In this document: piece after piece, positions 33,351 through 45,593 of the stretch
Layout of the letters: each line of letters begins with the position of its first letter
Numbering within the stretch: position 1 is the first letter of the stretch
NCBI RefSeq assembly: GCF_048544455.1
Contig: NC_133536.1
Span: 23,934,152 to 23,998,151 of the forward strand
Length of the DNA: 64,000 nucleotides
Source: Silene latifolia
Lineage: Eukaryota; Streptophyta; Magnoliopsida; Caryophyllales; Caryophyllaceae
Direction of reading: 5' to 3'
Notes under the pieces: generated by a model
What the model was told of the DNA's origin: nothing
Databases searched by the model: none
Seen by the model: the letters and a program-made list of their open reading frames with translations, nothing else
Made by a program: the position numbers and the translations under genes

Positions 33351-33595
33351 TGGAAATAATATTATGTGAATATTGCATAATGGTCATATATTCTATAAGT
33401 TATACAGTTGCCTAAATTATAGGGACGATATTAGGCAAGACTAGTCTTAGGGTTTTGCGATGCTCTTGTATCTATGTACTCTGTTGTGCACCGTTTTCAT
33501 TCATCCCCCTTACTACTAAGAGAATAAAAACTCTTAGTAGTTTTCCTGCCTAAGAAAACGACTCTCAAAACTATACATGGATACATTATTCATTT
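33351..33595 (+). repeat. Probable 3' LTR of the copia element
   Basis: Starts TGGAAATAATATT directly after a purine tract. The end is uncertain because no partner LTR exists in the window. Confidence 0.45.
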
Positions 33596-33888
33596 ATATT
33601 TTACCGCTTTTGTAAGAAACAATTATGATCCCTAATTTATTATACAATCATTTTCATAAATGTTATCCTTTATCAGTTACACTCTAAAATTACGTAAATC
33701 TCCTTTTTATATTATCCTTCATCGGTTAGACTCTAAATATGGTTTTTTAAAGGACGTAACAAATTTTTATGTATTTTTTTATATTAAATATAAAAAATAA
33801 AAATATTAGTTAATTATTTGTAAATTGTCTTTTTAAATGCTTAGTATACTGTTTTTACCTGTTTTCGTTATAAGGTAATACGCATTTT
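33596..33888. other. AT-rich intergenic DNA; nothing recognised
   Basis: Contains no long ORF and no repeat structure that I can name. It ends at the AATTA target duplication of element A. Confidence 0.6.
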
Positions 33889-33893
33889 AATTA

Positions 33894-35234
33894 TGTAACA
33901 CCCCCATCTACCAAGGAATCTTAACAAGACCTTCCCTATCAGATAAGGACGTTACCATCTCGGTTGCCCGATGATAGTAATAATCAAATGTTAATAAAAG
34001 AACAATTATATTAAATTACAAGTGATTAAACAAAATAAAAGATACAACTCGTGACAACTATCAACTATGTGAAACTATCTCTGCCATGACTCTTGGTAGA
34101 CTCGTCCCTCCAAGCACCCAACTATGATCCAGAAATCAACCTGCTAAGAACAGCTGCTCACCATAGTGGATCACGGCAGACACAACACAATAAGACAACA
34201 CAATAAGATAACACAACAACACCACACATGGTCAATAACTTAAGGAACATACAAAAGCAGACGCAACAAGACACACCAACATACGTACATCACCTCCTCC
34301 AATAACCCACACAACTCTGACTGCCCGAAGGTCCAGTCCTACTAGATTACCAACCGCAACCGGCAATCCACGCCGCCAGTGGGGGACCGCAGCCGTTTCC
34401 ACCTAAGCCCTGCTCATCTAATCTGAGCGATAACCCATGTTCCTTAATGTGCACATCCCCTTTTGTGGCGGGTTCCACAGAGGGGGAATCAAGGGCGTGA
34501 AGCCACTCCCGCAAGTGACTCCACTCAGCCGAGGGCGCACCTTGCGAACCAGAGACAAACAAACAACAATGACTAACTACAACCAATTCACAACACCAAT
34601 CATAACACCAAACACAATCAAGTACTACAACCGACACACTAGCCAACCAACAGTACTGGGTAGGAGAACCTACCTTTAGCAAACAGTAGCGATTCTGCAC
34701 ACGACCATAAGACAACAAGCAATCACCATAACCACCTATAACAATCAGTACAACCATCTATTACTACTACGATAATCAAAAACGAAACCAAGGAAGACGA
34801 TGATGATGATGACAACATACCTATATATAGCATTCCGACGACAAGACCGCTACCCGACTCAAGCTTCCCATTCCCAAGGTGTATCCCCTCTCAAATGCTC
34901 TAAAAAGGTGAATCAAGGTGAAGGAAAAAGTATATGACGACATCTAGGTTTAGGAGAAAAGGTAATGAAATGATATGGGTTTCACGATATGACGATTTAT
35001 ACCTGCCCGCTGAACTCCCGTTACTCGATCGAGTAAGCAACTTACTCGATCGAGTGGCCTCTACTCGATCGAGTGGCTAAGCTACTCGATCGAGTAGCCT
35101 CCGCTAGATCGAGTTACCAGGATTGAAAAAGTTATAACGTCACAAGGTTAGCTTGTAAGGTTTCCAAAGGTCTAGATAGGTATCTAAGGTCAGTCAACGA
35201 TGTTCAACAGGTCTCTAAAAGGAAGAATATTATA
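33894..35234 (-). repeat. 3' LTR of element A
   Basis: Matches 58651-60011 throughout. It includes a cluster of ACTCGATCGAGT palindromes at about 35022-35120 and a short GAT microsatellite near 34800. The purine tract AAAGGGGGAAGAC (minus strand) lies directly inside it, at about 35235-35248. Confidence 0.9.
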
Positions 35235-35665
35235 GTCTTCCCCCTTTAAAAAGAACTTTGTCCCCGAAGTTCAACTCATCCTCCCCCACGACACAAGGCA
35301 AAAGGAACTAGGGCAACTTACAACCATACACCCTAATAAGGACAAGTACAACCGTTCATATATACCACCCAGTTATGAACGCTCAACACCCATCATCATC
35401 ATCTACCTTAGCACACATCATTCAATATGACTTTCTAACAAGTCATCAACATGCATTATACACGAGAGCAAACCAACACAACCGTTACTTCCACTTACTA
35501 ACCGGATTCTATCATCGCACGATTCCATACATCATACACATCATACCTACATGATACAACTACCCTATTTACCCATCCAACAATTTATCATCAACAACAA
35601 CTAATTATCAATCACCAAAATGCAGTAAATTATCAACCACTTATGAAACAAGCAATTTAACATTC

Positions 35666-36312
35666 TGTTAGGCCTGGAAATCCGCAGACCTTCCTGATCA
35701 GTATCTCACCTGAACCTGACTGCCAGGCTGTCAGGGTGTCAGGCTATCAGGGCACATGAAGATAGGCGCCAGACCATGGAGAGGACAACGGTCAAAATAT
35801 CAGGACGATATTAGACCATATAAGCGTGTTATAAAGGAATTATATACGTAGCATTAAGTATGAAGATTACGCAGTAAATGCAGTAATTAAGGGAGGAATA
35901 ATTGGCAATTATTACTGGTAATTATGGAGAATAAACCGCAATTAATACCGTATCAGGCAGCCGTTCAAGGAGAAAGCATATATAAGGAATACTTTGAAGA
36001 TATTGGGGGCATCTCATACACACACAGGAAGAAGCACACGCATTGCATAGATAAATATTAACATTGTTCTTTTCATACAATCTTTCTCCCAAACAATATA
36101 GTGAAATCCTCTCCTGGCTTGGTGCCCGTGGTTTTTTCCCATTCAAGGGCTTTCCACGTACAAAATTGCTTGTCTTATTGTTATTGTTATTATTTCATTT
36201 ACAGTTTATTATTGTATCCTGACAACCTGACCATCAGACTACCTAGAGCTAGTTAACCTTACACAACTCTACCCTGACCTGATTTCGCCTTGCGCAAAAT
36301 CCATACAAAATA
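35666..36312 (+). repeat. 5' LTR of element C
   Basis: 647 bp, starting TGTTAGGCCTGG and ending CATACAAAATA (final CA changed to TA). Confidence 0.93.
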
Positions 36313-36314
36313 AT

Positions 36315-36332
36315 TGACGCCCACCGTGGGGC
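36315..36332 (+). other. Primer binding site of element C (tRNA-Lys type)
   Basis: TGACGCCCACCGTGGGGC, two bases after the LTR. It matches the complement of the plant tRNA-Lys(CTT) 3' end with one change in the usual TGG start. The assignment comes from memory of the tRNA. Confidence 0.75.
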
Positions 36333-36390
36333 ATCTAGCTCTTTAAATCCTTTTTTATTTATCTTACAAAAACTCAAAAAACCTACAAAA

Positions 36391-37793
36391 ATGGCCCAAC
36401 CCACCGTTGAAGAACAATTGAATGCAGCTCTCTAAAAAATCGCTGAGTTGGAAAGCCTGAAAGAGAAAGTGGCCCAAACTAAAGCAGAAATCCTGCAATT
36501 GAAAGAATCTGAGTCAGCCCTGAAGCAAAAATTGGAAAAAAAACCCAAGGGGCAGGCTCTAGATTCCAACCAGGAACCCCATTTTCATCAATCATTAAAA
36601 ACATTGATTTTTCCCGTTTTGGGAGTCCAAGTATTCCTAAAGCCATTAACGTAGATGGTGATGATGAACCAAAGAATGATGATAAAGAGAAACCCGATGA
36701 ATCTGCAGCAGCCATCATGATGGCAGTAGTTCAGGAGATCAAGAAACTCAACTAAAAATTCGATAAGATACCAGGAGTACCTGCCAGCATGGAAGAAGCT
36801 GCTCGTGACAGCTATGCTGATTCACCTTTCATAGACGAAATATCAAAAGTAGATCTACCGAAAAAGTTCACAATTCCATCCATGAGGGTCTATGATGGAA
36901 CCACGGATCCACAAAATCACGTGGCTCTTTACAAGCAGAAAATGCTGGCTGCATCTATTCCCAGCGATGTTCAGACAAATTTGCATGTGTAAGGGATTTG
37001 GAACGACCCTGACTGGCCCTGCCCTGCAATGGTACATCAACCTACCAACTGGCAGCATCCACTCCTTTGCCAACCTGATCAACAGTTTCAACCAGCAGTT
37101 TGCGAGTAGCAGGGAGTTGGAGAAACGATCAGTGACCTTTACCGAGTTACACAGAAGCCTGATGAAACTCTCATGACATTTCTTGCAAGATTCAACAAAG
37201 AGAAAGTGTCTATACCCAGGTGTGACGTTGGAACAGCAGTGGAGGCATTCAGATAGGAGTTACTACCATATAGTGACTTATACAGCGAACTCACTAAGTA
37301 TCCCTGCCTCACCTTGGAAGATGTTCAGGCCAAGACTCTTGATTTCATCAGGCTGGAAGAAGATAAAAGCTACAAACTTGGATCACCCAGTAGACCAAAG
37401 GATCATGAAAGAAGCAATAGGAAAAGCAACAAAGGAAACAATTATAGACCTACTCCGTATTCCAGGCCAGATCTGTCAGAAGTTAGCCTGGCCCATGAGT
37501 ATCAAGGAAAGGTTAAAGTTTATCCACCTATCTCCGAACATAACTTCAGTGTTGATATTGCAGGATTAATCCAGAGACTTGACAACATGGGATCAGCTGT
37601 TAGATGGCCTAGGAAGTCAGAAAATCCAAATCCCAGAAGAGACAATTCAAAATGGTGCGAATTTCACATGGATATTGGACACACCACGGATGATTTTTTC
37701 ACCCTGAGGAAGGAGGTAGCCTACCTGTTAAAATCAGGGTACTTAAAAGACCTGATCAAGACGAAGGGCAGGAACGCAAATAAACCAGGATAA
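36391..37793 (+). pseudogene. Gag of element C, broken
   Basis: The likely start ATG at 36391 (MAQPTVEEQ) is followed by TAA at 36433-36435 and a coiled-coil-like Lys/Glu/Leu stretch. The gag core appears in a second frame (PSMRVYDGTTDPQNHVALYK, from 36789). It continues in a third (LTGPALQWYINLP, from about 37000), and the C-terminal part in another (37314-37793) with KWCEFHMDIGHTTDDF. In that last motif the final Cys of the family's C-H-H-C pattern appears to be Phe. At least three frame changes are needed, so no Gag can be made. Confidence 0.85.
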
Positions 37794-37932
37794 GGAGAAT
37801 CAGGAGCATAAGCAGGATCGTAGTCTCCCTCCACCACCACCAATCTATGAAGTAAAATTCATATCTGGCGGTTCAGAGATTTGTGGCCTGACAAGTTCAG
37901 CAGCAAAGAAGATAGCCAGGACGCCGAGGACT

Positions 37933-38457
37933 GTGTCACCCTGCAAGCCGGATCTTGTCCCGACAATCACTTTCAATGATTGTGACCTGGTGGGCATCCC
38001 TGATGTTCATCATGATGACCTGGTAATTTCTATGCAGATTGGAACAGCCACGGTAAGAAGGATCCTGGTAGATGGAGGCAGCTCAGTGAACCTGATCATG
38101 CTTGACGTACTGACAGCCATGAAGATAAACGAGGATCAAATCATTAAGAAATCCAGCGTCCTAGTAGGATTCAGCGGTGAAACCAAAAGCACCCTAGGAT
38201 AAATCCACCTCCCAACCTACGTGGAAGGAGTCTCATCTTACGAGAAATTTGGAGTCCTTGACTGCCTATCGTCCTACAATGCTATCCTGGGCAGACCCTG
38301 GATCCATAATGTCAAGGCCGTACCATCAACCTATCACCAGTGCATCAAGATACCAACGGACTGGGGCATAGCCACGATTAAAGAAGATCACAAGACAACC
38401 CAGGAATGCTACACAACAGCCTTGAAGCCTTCCAAGGCAGGTAAGTCCCTGGCATAG
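37933..38457 (+). pseudogene. Aspartic protease of element C, broken
   Basis: The protease motif ILVDGGSSVNLI lies near residue 46 of the open piece at 37933-38202. TAG at 38200-38202 interrupts it. The same frame continues at 38221-38457 with YNAILGRPWIHNVKAVPSTY, the conserved second half of Tat-type proteases. Confidence 0.85.
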
Positions 38458-38487
38458 CAATTACAGTACCCTGTCAGGAGCACTTAT

Positions 38488-39666
38488 GTGGCACCTCCCA
38501 GAATGGAAACAGATCAGGTAATCCTAGACCCTGAGTACCCTGACAGGTATGTTTTGATAGGATCTAACGCACCAGGTAGTGTCAGGCCTAAACTAGTAAA
38601 ATTCCATAAAAATAAATCATCTTGGTTTGCTTGGTCACATTTTGATATGATTGGAATTAGCGCTGATATAATTACTCATAAGCTCAATGTTGACCCATCT
38701 TTTAAGCCTGTACAGCAGAAAAGACGTAAGTTTGCAACTGAAAGAAATACCATTATTAACGAGGAAGTTGAAAAACTCTTGGATATGGGGATGATCAGGG
38801 AAGTAATGTACCCTGAATGGCTGGCTAACGTAGTTGTTGTGCAGAAAAAGAATAGGAAGTGGAGAGTCTGTGTAGACTACACTGACCTGAACAAAGCCTG
38901 TCCTAAAGATCCATTCCCCCTGCCTCATATTGACGCCATGGTAGACGCCACAGCAGGCCACGAAATGCTAACATTCATGGATGCTTCCAGGGATTCAATC
39001 GGATAAAGATGCACCCTGCGACCAGGAGAGTATCGCATTCATTACAGACCGAGTCATATACTGTTACACTGCCATGCCTTTCGGCCTGAAGAAGCAGGGG
39101 CAACGTACCAGCACCTGGTCAACATGATGTTTAAAGACCAAATAGGAGACATCATGGAAGTATACATAGACGACGTGGTAGTAAAATCCAAGAATGCAGA
39201 AGATCATGTGAAGCATCTAGAAATAGCATTTGAGATATTAGAAAAATATAATATGAAGTTAAACCCTGCAAAATGCCACTTTGGAGTCTCTGCAGGCAAA
39301 TTTCTCGGATATATGGTCACAAAGAGAGGTATAGAAGCCAGCCCTGAACAGATAAAGGCTATCCTGGAACTACAGTCACCCAAGTCTGTCAAGGATATCC
39401 AAAAATTGACAGGCCGGGTAGCTGCCCTGAACCGCTTCATATCAAGATCCTCTGAGAGATGCAAAACATTCTATAACCTCCTCAGGAAAAATAAACAATT
39501 CCAGTGGACGGATGAGCACGAGGCAGCTTTTCAGGATCTAAAATCCTATTTATCATCTCCACCCTTATCGGCTAAGCCGAAAAGGGAGAACCTTTGTCAA
39601 GATATACCTATCATCACGACACAACAATCAATCGCGATCATGGTGAAAGAACAGGACGGGCAATAA
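38488..39666 (+). pseudogene. Reverse transcriptase of element C, broken
   Basis: The first piece (38488-39006) holds RKWRVCVDYTDLNKACPKD, FPLPHIDAMVD and the start of the catalytic block FMDASR. A frameshift at about 38990-39120 disrupts the NRIKM and MPFGL motifs. The second piece (39124-39666) has YIDDVVVKS with both Asp residues and the thumb motif RGIEASPEQIKAI, and ends at TAA 39664-39666. Confidence 0.9.
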
Positions 39667-40560
39667 CATCCAGTCTACTATGTAAGTAAAAGCCTGCTAG
39701 ATGCTGAGTTGAGGTATGGACTACTTGAAAAATATGTTTTAGCTTTAATTATGTCATGTACTAAGTTGAGACCCTATTCTAAAAGTCACCCCATTATAGT
39801 CAGGACCAATCTGCCCATAAAATCTGTCCTGCGTAAACCTAAACTTTCAGGCAGGATGGCCAAATGGTCAGTACAGATTAGCACATATGACATCTCTTTT
39901 GAACCCAGGGCAGCGATCAAATCGCAGGCCCTAACAGACTTTGTGGCTGATTTTAGCCCTAACCTGGAACCAGACCTGATAAAAGAGGTCAACCAACTAG
40001 AAAATAAAACCCCGGACCAGGAATGGACCCTATTCATAGATGAGGCATCCAACGCCAGGGGGACAGGGTTAGGACTAGTACTTAAATAACCACAGGGAGA
40101 CGTGATAGCTCAGGCTGTAAGCTGTGAGTTCAAAGCTACCAACAATGAAGCAGAATATGAAGCCCTGATAGCAGGCTTAAAGGTATGTCTAGACCTTGGT
40201 GTTCAAAACCTAAAGGTAAAAACTGATTCACTCTTAATCGCTAATCAAATAAAGGGAATTTATACGGCTAAGGATGCAAAAATGATGTCGTATTTAGAAT
40301 ATGCAAAAAACCTTACCGCTAAATTTGCTTTATTTGACATAAATCAAATATCAAGAGACCTGAATACCCAGGCTGATGCTCTGGCCAGCCTAGGTTCAAA
40401 TTTCACCCCCACTGTTTTTGACAAAATACCAATTGTGCACTTATTAGAGCCAACCATCAGCAAACCTGAACAGGTCAATCCTGTCAATCAGGACAGTAAC
40501 TCTTGGACTAAACCCTATTATGACTGGTTTCTCCGAGGAATACTACCTCAGGGTAGACAT
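39667..40560 (+). pseudogene. Tandem RNase H domains of element C
   Basis: The gypsy RNase H lies in 39667-39960 (PVYYVSKSLL, ELRYGLLEKYVLALI). The second, Tat-specific RNase H begins at EWTLFIDEASNARGTGLG (about 40021). It is cut by TAA at 40087-40089 and continues in frame with ATNNEAEYEALIAGL, VKTDSLLIANQI and LNTQADALASLGS. The first catalytic Asp region reads DEASN where the family has DGASN. Confidence 0.85.
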
Positions 40561-41737
40561 GAGGCAAGGGCTTTTAAAATTAGAGCTTCAACTTATGCTA
40601 TCATCAATAACACCCTGTTCAAGAGATTGCAGGCTGGACCCTACCTGAGATGCTTGGAGCCTGACGAAGCCAAACTAGTACTTCAAGAAATACACGGTGG
40701 ATACTGTGGCAACCACAAGGGAGGAAAGAGCCTGGCAAGCAAAGTTCTCAGGACAGGCTACTACTGGCCTACACTGAGGGCTGACTGCCTGGAATACTCT
40801 TCAAAATATGAAGCCTGCCAAATTCATGCACCAATCATACATCAGCCATCTGAACTCCTCCATTCAATCTCCGCACCCTGGCCTTTCATAAAGTGGGGCA
40901 TGGATTTTGTGGGAAAACTGCATGTAGCTCCAGGACAAAAAGTATTCATGTTAGCTATGACTGATTACTTCTCCAAATGGATTGAGGCTGACTCTTTCAG
41001 GCAAGTAATTGAAAAAGAAGTAATATCCTTCATCAGGACAAACATCATTTGCAGATATGGAGTCCCATCAGAAAAAGTATGCGACAACGGAACTCAGTTC
41101 GTAGGGAAAAGGACCCAAGCATTTTGCCAAGAATGGAATATCAACCTGGTAACATCAACCCCTCGATATCCAAAAGCTAATGGCCAGGCGGAGTCAAGCA
41201 ACAAGGTAGTCATAATCTGCCTAAAAAAGAAGCTGAAAAGAAGACGAGGCAGATGGGCTGAAGAACTTCCATTAGTACTATGGGCGACAGGACAACTCCA
41301 AAAACTGCAACAGGCCAAACACCTTACTCCCTGGTGTATGGCTGTGAAGCTGTCATTCCTGCGGAAGTACGAGTACCAACATCCAGATGCAGCTTGAACA
41401 ATGTTGAAGCAACAAAGACTTAATGCAAGATAACTTGGTCCTGACAGAAGAATTAAGAGACGCTGCCAAAATCACAATGGCATCATATCAACAAGCAGTT
41501 GCCAGGACTTACAATATAAACGTCAAGGTCAGGATCTTTAAAGAAGGAGACCTTGTCCTACGCAAAGTATTTCCAAATAAAAAAGAAAAATCAGCAGGCA
41601 AACTGGCTCCCACATGGGAAGGCCCTTACTTAATTGATTCAATTGTTGGACAAGGAGCATACAAGCTCCAAACGCTAGAAGGGGAAATGATCCCAAGATC
41701 CTGGAATGTAACCCATTTAAAATTATTCCATATGTAA
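40561..41737 (+). pseudogene. Integrase of element C, broken near the C-terminus
   Basis: The zinc-binding region reads EIHGGYCGNHKGG and YEACQIHA, with the first Cys of the CxxC pair apparently Tyr. The core carries WGMDFVGKL, VCDNGTQF and NGQAESSNK, the D,D,E triad. A frameshift near 41320 moves the [17 protein letters not shown] region out of frame. The C-terminal part resumes at 41423 and ends LKLFHM with TAA at 41735-41737. The frame up to 41397 is shared with the RNase H segment. Confidence 0.88.
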
Positions 41738-43526
41738 AGATCAGGCTACAAACAGGTATAAATTCAGTCACTACTCAACCTAACATGCTATGTGATGAAC
41801 TACATATTTTACGTGCCTTATCTGTATTTTATATCTGTTCAACTAACCCATCTATTGACTTTTTGAATCCTGAACAATTATACATGATAAAAAATTATAT
41901 GCATAAATATTCAGGATTGAGGGCTATTCTACTATACATTCCTGAAACAAAAATTTTGCACTTAATTGCGCCTGACGAGTTGGTAACCGCCACCAGATAC
42001 AGTAAAGATACAGGACCAATCAGGCATGAAATAATTGCCTGACCTGACTAGGTTTACTGCCACGGATTACAACCGGCTGGACGCAGCAAGACAGGTGTAA
42101 GGGTGTTCTCTCCCAAACACTTAGTCTAAAATGCCCTCTTGACAGGCCGAATACCAAGCCCTCCAGCTAGACAGGGGACATAAGCCCTCCTGAGAGGCCG
42201 TTTTCCCACCCCTTCAACCATTATAGCGAAAAACTATACTTGGTTGAATTACTCATGAATAACAAAAACGAAAATAATGCGCAGGTTATTCAAACAGAAT
42301 GTTTGACAGGCCCAATAGGATGAAACTCACAAAGAGATATCAAAAGCAGAATAAGCCAAAAGAAAGCCATCATGCCTATATTAATAAAAACCTTTACCCC
42401 CTGGGGCAAAGGTGCCAAAATATTCATAAAAGCCAGGGATAGCCTCCCTGACCCAACACAGGAAAAGAAAATTATTGTTCGTCTAGGGACATCCCCCCTG
42501 GATGGGCCAAAATACCAAACTGAAAAAATAAATTACTGTTTCTCCTTAGAAACAGCACCAGCATCAACACCCTGCTCCCTGCTCTTAGCCGGATCAGCAT
42601 CAACATCCTGCTCCCCGGAGAGTCGACCTCTGTTCATTTTCCATGTTATGCGGTCGGGATACTTTGAAGCGGAAAGGCCATCTCAGCTACAGGGTCCCAT
42701 CTCGCCCTGGCCTTGACAGGCTCCGACATAGCAGCCGCTCTTCCCTTGATATAAAGTAGAGGGAAGCATCATCCAGCTTAAACTCCAAGTCATCCCTCTC
42801 TTGGGTGAGCTCATCATTTCTGTCCAAGGCCTCCTGCAATGTACCGCTTGCTTGAAATCGCTTCGATCTTAGCAAAGATCTCTCTCACTGTACCCTTGTC
42901 AAGTCGGCGACTTTAGCGGCCGGTCACACGCAAAATCCAAATCGGACTTCAACCTATCATAACTGATCTCATCGATCAATTCAACTACCAAAGAAGTAGC
43001 CTGATAAGCATTATGGAGACAGGTCGCAGCATCCTGATCAAAACCAGAAAGAAAAGTATGAGTAATTTAAACCAATAATAGAAAACTACCAAAACAAAAC
43101 ACACCTAGAAATCGTGCCAACCTACCTCCCTTACTAGACAAAGCGCCCCAAGAGGTCGATCGAATGATCCATCAAGCAAATCGCCGAGTAGCGGTCTCAA
43201 CGAAATCAAGGGTGAGCATGACGTCTGATTTAGAAGCAGCGTAATCCCTGATCTTCACCCTAGCAGCCTTCAAATTGTCCACCCTGGCTCTCACTTCCCT
43301 GACCAAGGCGAAATGTCAACATCCTCAACTTTCCTCTTTTGGGTCAAACTTGTTTCAAATGGGGCAATCAGGCTGGTGACCTTAGCGATCGACTGTTCGG
43401 TCAAGTCAATAACAGCTCGATCCCCACTTCCCGGGAACCTTCCTCCTTGATCTTAGCCACTGGCCGAGAGGTCACCATACCAAACCTGGCAAGGCGAATA
43501 GACGACCTGGTGGCTACAACACGAAA
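41738..43526. other. 3' region of element C between integrase and the antisense gene
   Basis: Plus-strand open stretches here (85 and 114 codons) have no recognised domain. On the minus strand 42687-42875 encodes a heptad-like segment (ALDRNDELTQERDDLEFKLD) that may be a decayed distal exon of the antisense gene. The rest is degraded. Confidence 0.5.
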
Positions 43527-44590
43527 TCAGATCGACAATATAAACCAAACATTATCAGGAAGCCTAGGTAAAAAGAAAGGAAAGATTAAGATAGACTTAT
43601 CTTGCCGAGGTAGTGGCACTAGCGCCCCTCGAAGCTTTAGCCGCCCGGGAGCACCGTCAGCCTTCAAACAGCGAGGAAGGTGTCCAACTCCACAACAGAG
43701 AGGCCAGGACCTCTCCAAAGGAGGAATAGCAAGGAAAGCAGAAACATTGGGAATAGGATACTCAGTTTCAGTAACCCAGTCATCAACTGCACACATAACA
43801 GGTATGGCTTATTATGATTTTCATTTTATTTTTCACTAACAAAACATGCAGGACAAAGAAGGAAACCATAAAGACTCACCAGCAACGCAGGCCTCATGAT
43901 TCAAATACGCCAAATCAGGACCCACAGAATTGGTCCTGACAAACATGTACCCAGCAGCCCAGCCTTTATCATGGCCACTGTCCAAGTTACTCAAAAGAGG
44001 AGTAGTAGACGCCCTGACCTTAAAACTTATACGGCCAGGACTGTTTGTTTTAACAGCATAACAAGTCTTTAGATCATCAAGAGAATAAGAAATATTATGT
44101 TTTTTATAGAGATTCTTAATGGAACATACAACCTTCCACGCCATTGGCATTAACTGATAAGATGGAACACCAATCTCCTTAATAACCTCAACCATAAGAG
44201 GAGAAAAAGGAAGCTTACAGCCTGCCCTGAAAGCCCAGACATGGATGCAAAACCAACCAGGACAAGCCCAGTCGGCCCTAATGGCAGAATTCTCAGGAAT
44301 CCAAATTTCAGCATCAGCAGGGACGATCCCCTTATCCTTCAAAATCTTCTCAAACTCAGGCTTCAAACGGTTTGCAGGAGACTGATCCTCATTTAAAGCC
44401 TTCGTAGGCTTGAATTGGAAATCACCATGAAATATTGAGATCATCTCCAATGGAGAATCACTCGGCTTATTGATTGTGGGAGATGGAGCAATGAGAAGAA
44501 GTAGGCGATTTTGAAAGAAGTTTCCTCAGGATTCTGAGGAGGAGGGGTTGCAGGAACCGCTGGCCTGGTAGATTTTTTCTTTGCAGCCAT
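43527..44590 (-). pseudogene. Antisense, intron-containing gene in the 3' region of element C
   Basis: It runs opposite to gag-pol. A start is possible at 44590 (MAAKKKSTRP). A frameshift between about 44450 and 44520 separates it from the main exon, open from 44450 to the donor. The main exon has WACPGWFCIHVWAFRAGCKL, SPLMVEVIKEIGVPSYQLMP and KGWAAGYMFVR, like the plant 'putative transposon protein' domain found in extra ORFs of Tat elements. The exon ends GCTG/GTGAGT (intron start 43879) and the acceptor is TGTGTGCAG (43787). Joining the two keeps frame into VDDWVTETEYPIPNVSAFLA, open to 43527. Related antisense ORFs are known in Grande-type elements. Function is unknown. Confidence 0.7.
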
Positions 44591-44941
44591 TATTTGAAAG
44601 ATTATGAAGAATTGATCAAAGATTGAAGAAGTTGGAAATTAAGAGAACTAAAGAAAAAGATTATCAAAGAGAGAAAATAAGAAGACACAACTTTGGTGAG
44701 TTCAACTTAATGAAGCACGCAAGTATTTATAATGAAGAGGATTAGGGTTTCAGCTGCAAAGAAAGTGGATAATCATTAACGAAGTTGCAGTAAATATCAC
44801 ACGCGTCAGCAACTGCAGTAAAATAGCCGTTACAGGGAACTGACTAGGCAAAACTTAACCGTTGGGTAATCTTCCTAAAAATAAAGTTATCTCCTCATTT
44901 TTTCGTCCTGGCACACTGCAAATGAGGAGATAAGGGGCAAT

Positions 44942-45588
44942 TGTTAGGCCTGGAAATCCGCAGACCTTCCTGATCAGTATCTCACATGAACCTGACTGCC
45001 AGGTTGTCAGGTTGTCAGGCTATCAGGGCACATGAAGATAGGCGACAGGCCATGGAGAGGACAACGGTCAAAATATCAGGACGATATTAGACCATATACG
45101 CGTGTTATAAAGGAATTATATACGTAGCATTAAGTATGAAGATTATGCAGTAAATGCAGTAATTAAGGGAGGAATAATTGGCAATTATTACTGGTAATTA
45201 TGGAGAATAAACCGCAATTAATACCGTATCAGGCAGCCGTTCAAGGAGAAAGCCTATATAAGGAATACTTTGAAGATATTGGGGGCATCTCATACACACA
45301 CAGGAAGAAGCACACGCATTGCATAGAGAAATATTAACATTGTTAATTTCATATAATCTTTCTCTCAAACAATATAGTGAAATCCTCTCCTGGCTTGGTG
45401 CCCGTGGTTTTTTCCCATTCAAGGGTTTTCCACGTACAAAATTGCTTGTCTTATTGTTATTGTTATTATTTCATTTACAGTTTATTATTGTATCCTGACA
45501 ACCTACCCATCAGACTACCTAGAGCTAGTTAACCTTACACAACTCTACCCTGACCTGATTTCGCCTTGCGCAAAATCCATACAAAACA
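44942..45588 (+). repeat. 3' LTR of element C
   Basis: 647 bp, starting TGTTAGGCCTGG and ending ATACAAAACA, followed by CATTC. Confidence 0.93.
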
Positions 45589-45593
45589 CATTC

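Larger units (their letters stand above)
30688..33595 (+). mobile_element. 5'-truncated Ty1/copia retrotransposon
   Basis: Starts inside integrase and runs through RT and RNase H in copia order to a polypurine tract (ATGGGGAGTA) and a probable 3' LTR from 33351. The LTR right end is only estimated. Gag, protease, the N-terminal integrase and the 5' LTR are missing. Many stops and frameshifts show it is old. Confidence 0.85.
35666..45588 (+). mobile_element. Element C: Tat-lineage Ty3/gypsy retrotransposon, complete, nested in A
   Basis: Two 647-bp LTRs (35666-36312, 44942-45588), TSD CATTC (35661-35665, 45589-45593), a tRNA-Lys-type primer site, and a purine tract (GAGGAGATAAGGGGC) before the right LTR. 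The order is gag, PRO, RT, RNase H, second RNase H, INT, then a long 3' region with an antisense gene. It is structurally complete, but its coding frames carry many stops and shifts although the LTRs differ at only about 17 positions by eye. Confidence 0.93.

Noticed and set aside
35922..36146. A 74-codon minus-strand ORF, repeated at 45198-45422
   Set aside because: It lies in the two LTRs of element C; conservation comes from LTR identity.
43339..43839. A 166-codon plus-strand ORF in the 3' region of element C
   Set aside because: It overlaps the better supported antisense exon, is low-complexity, and shows no domain.
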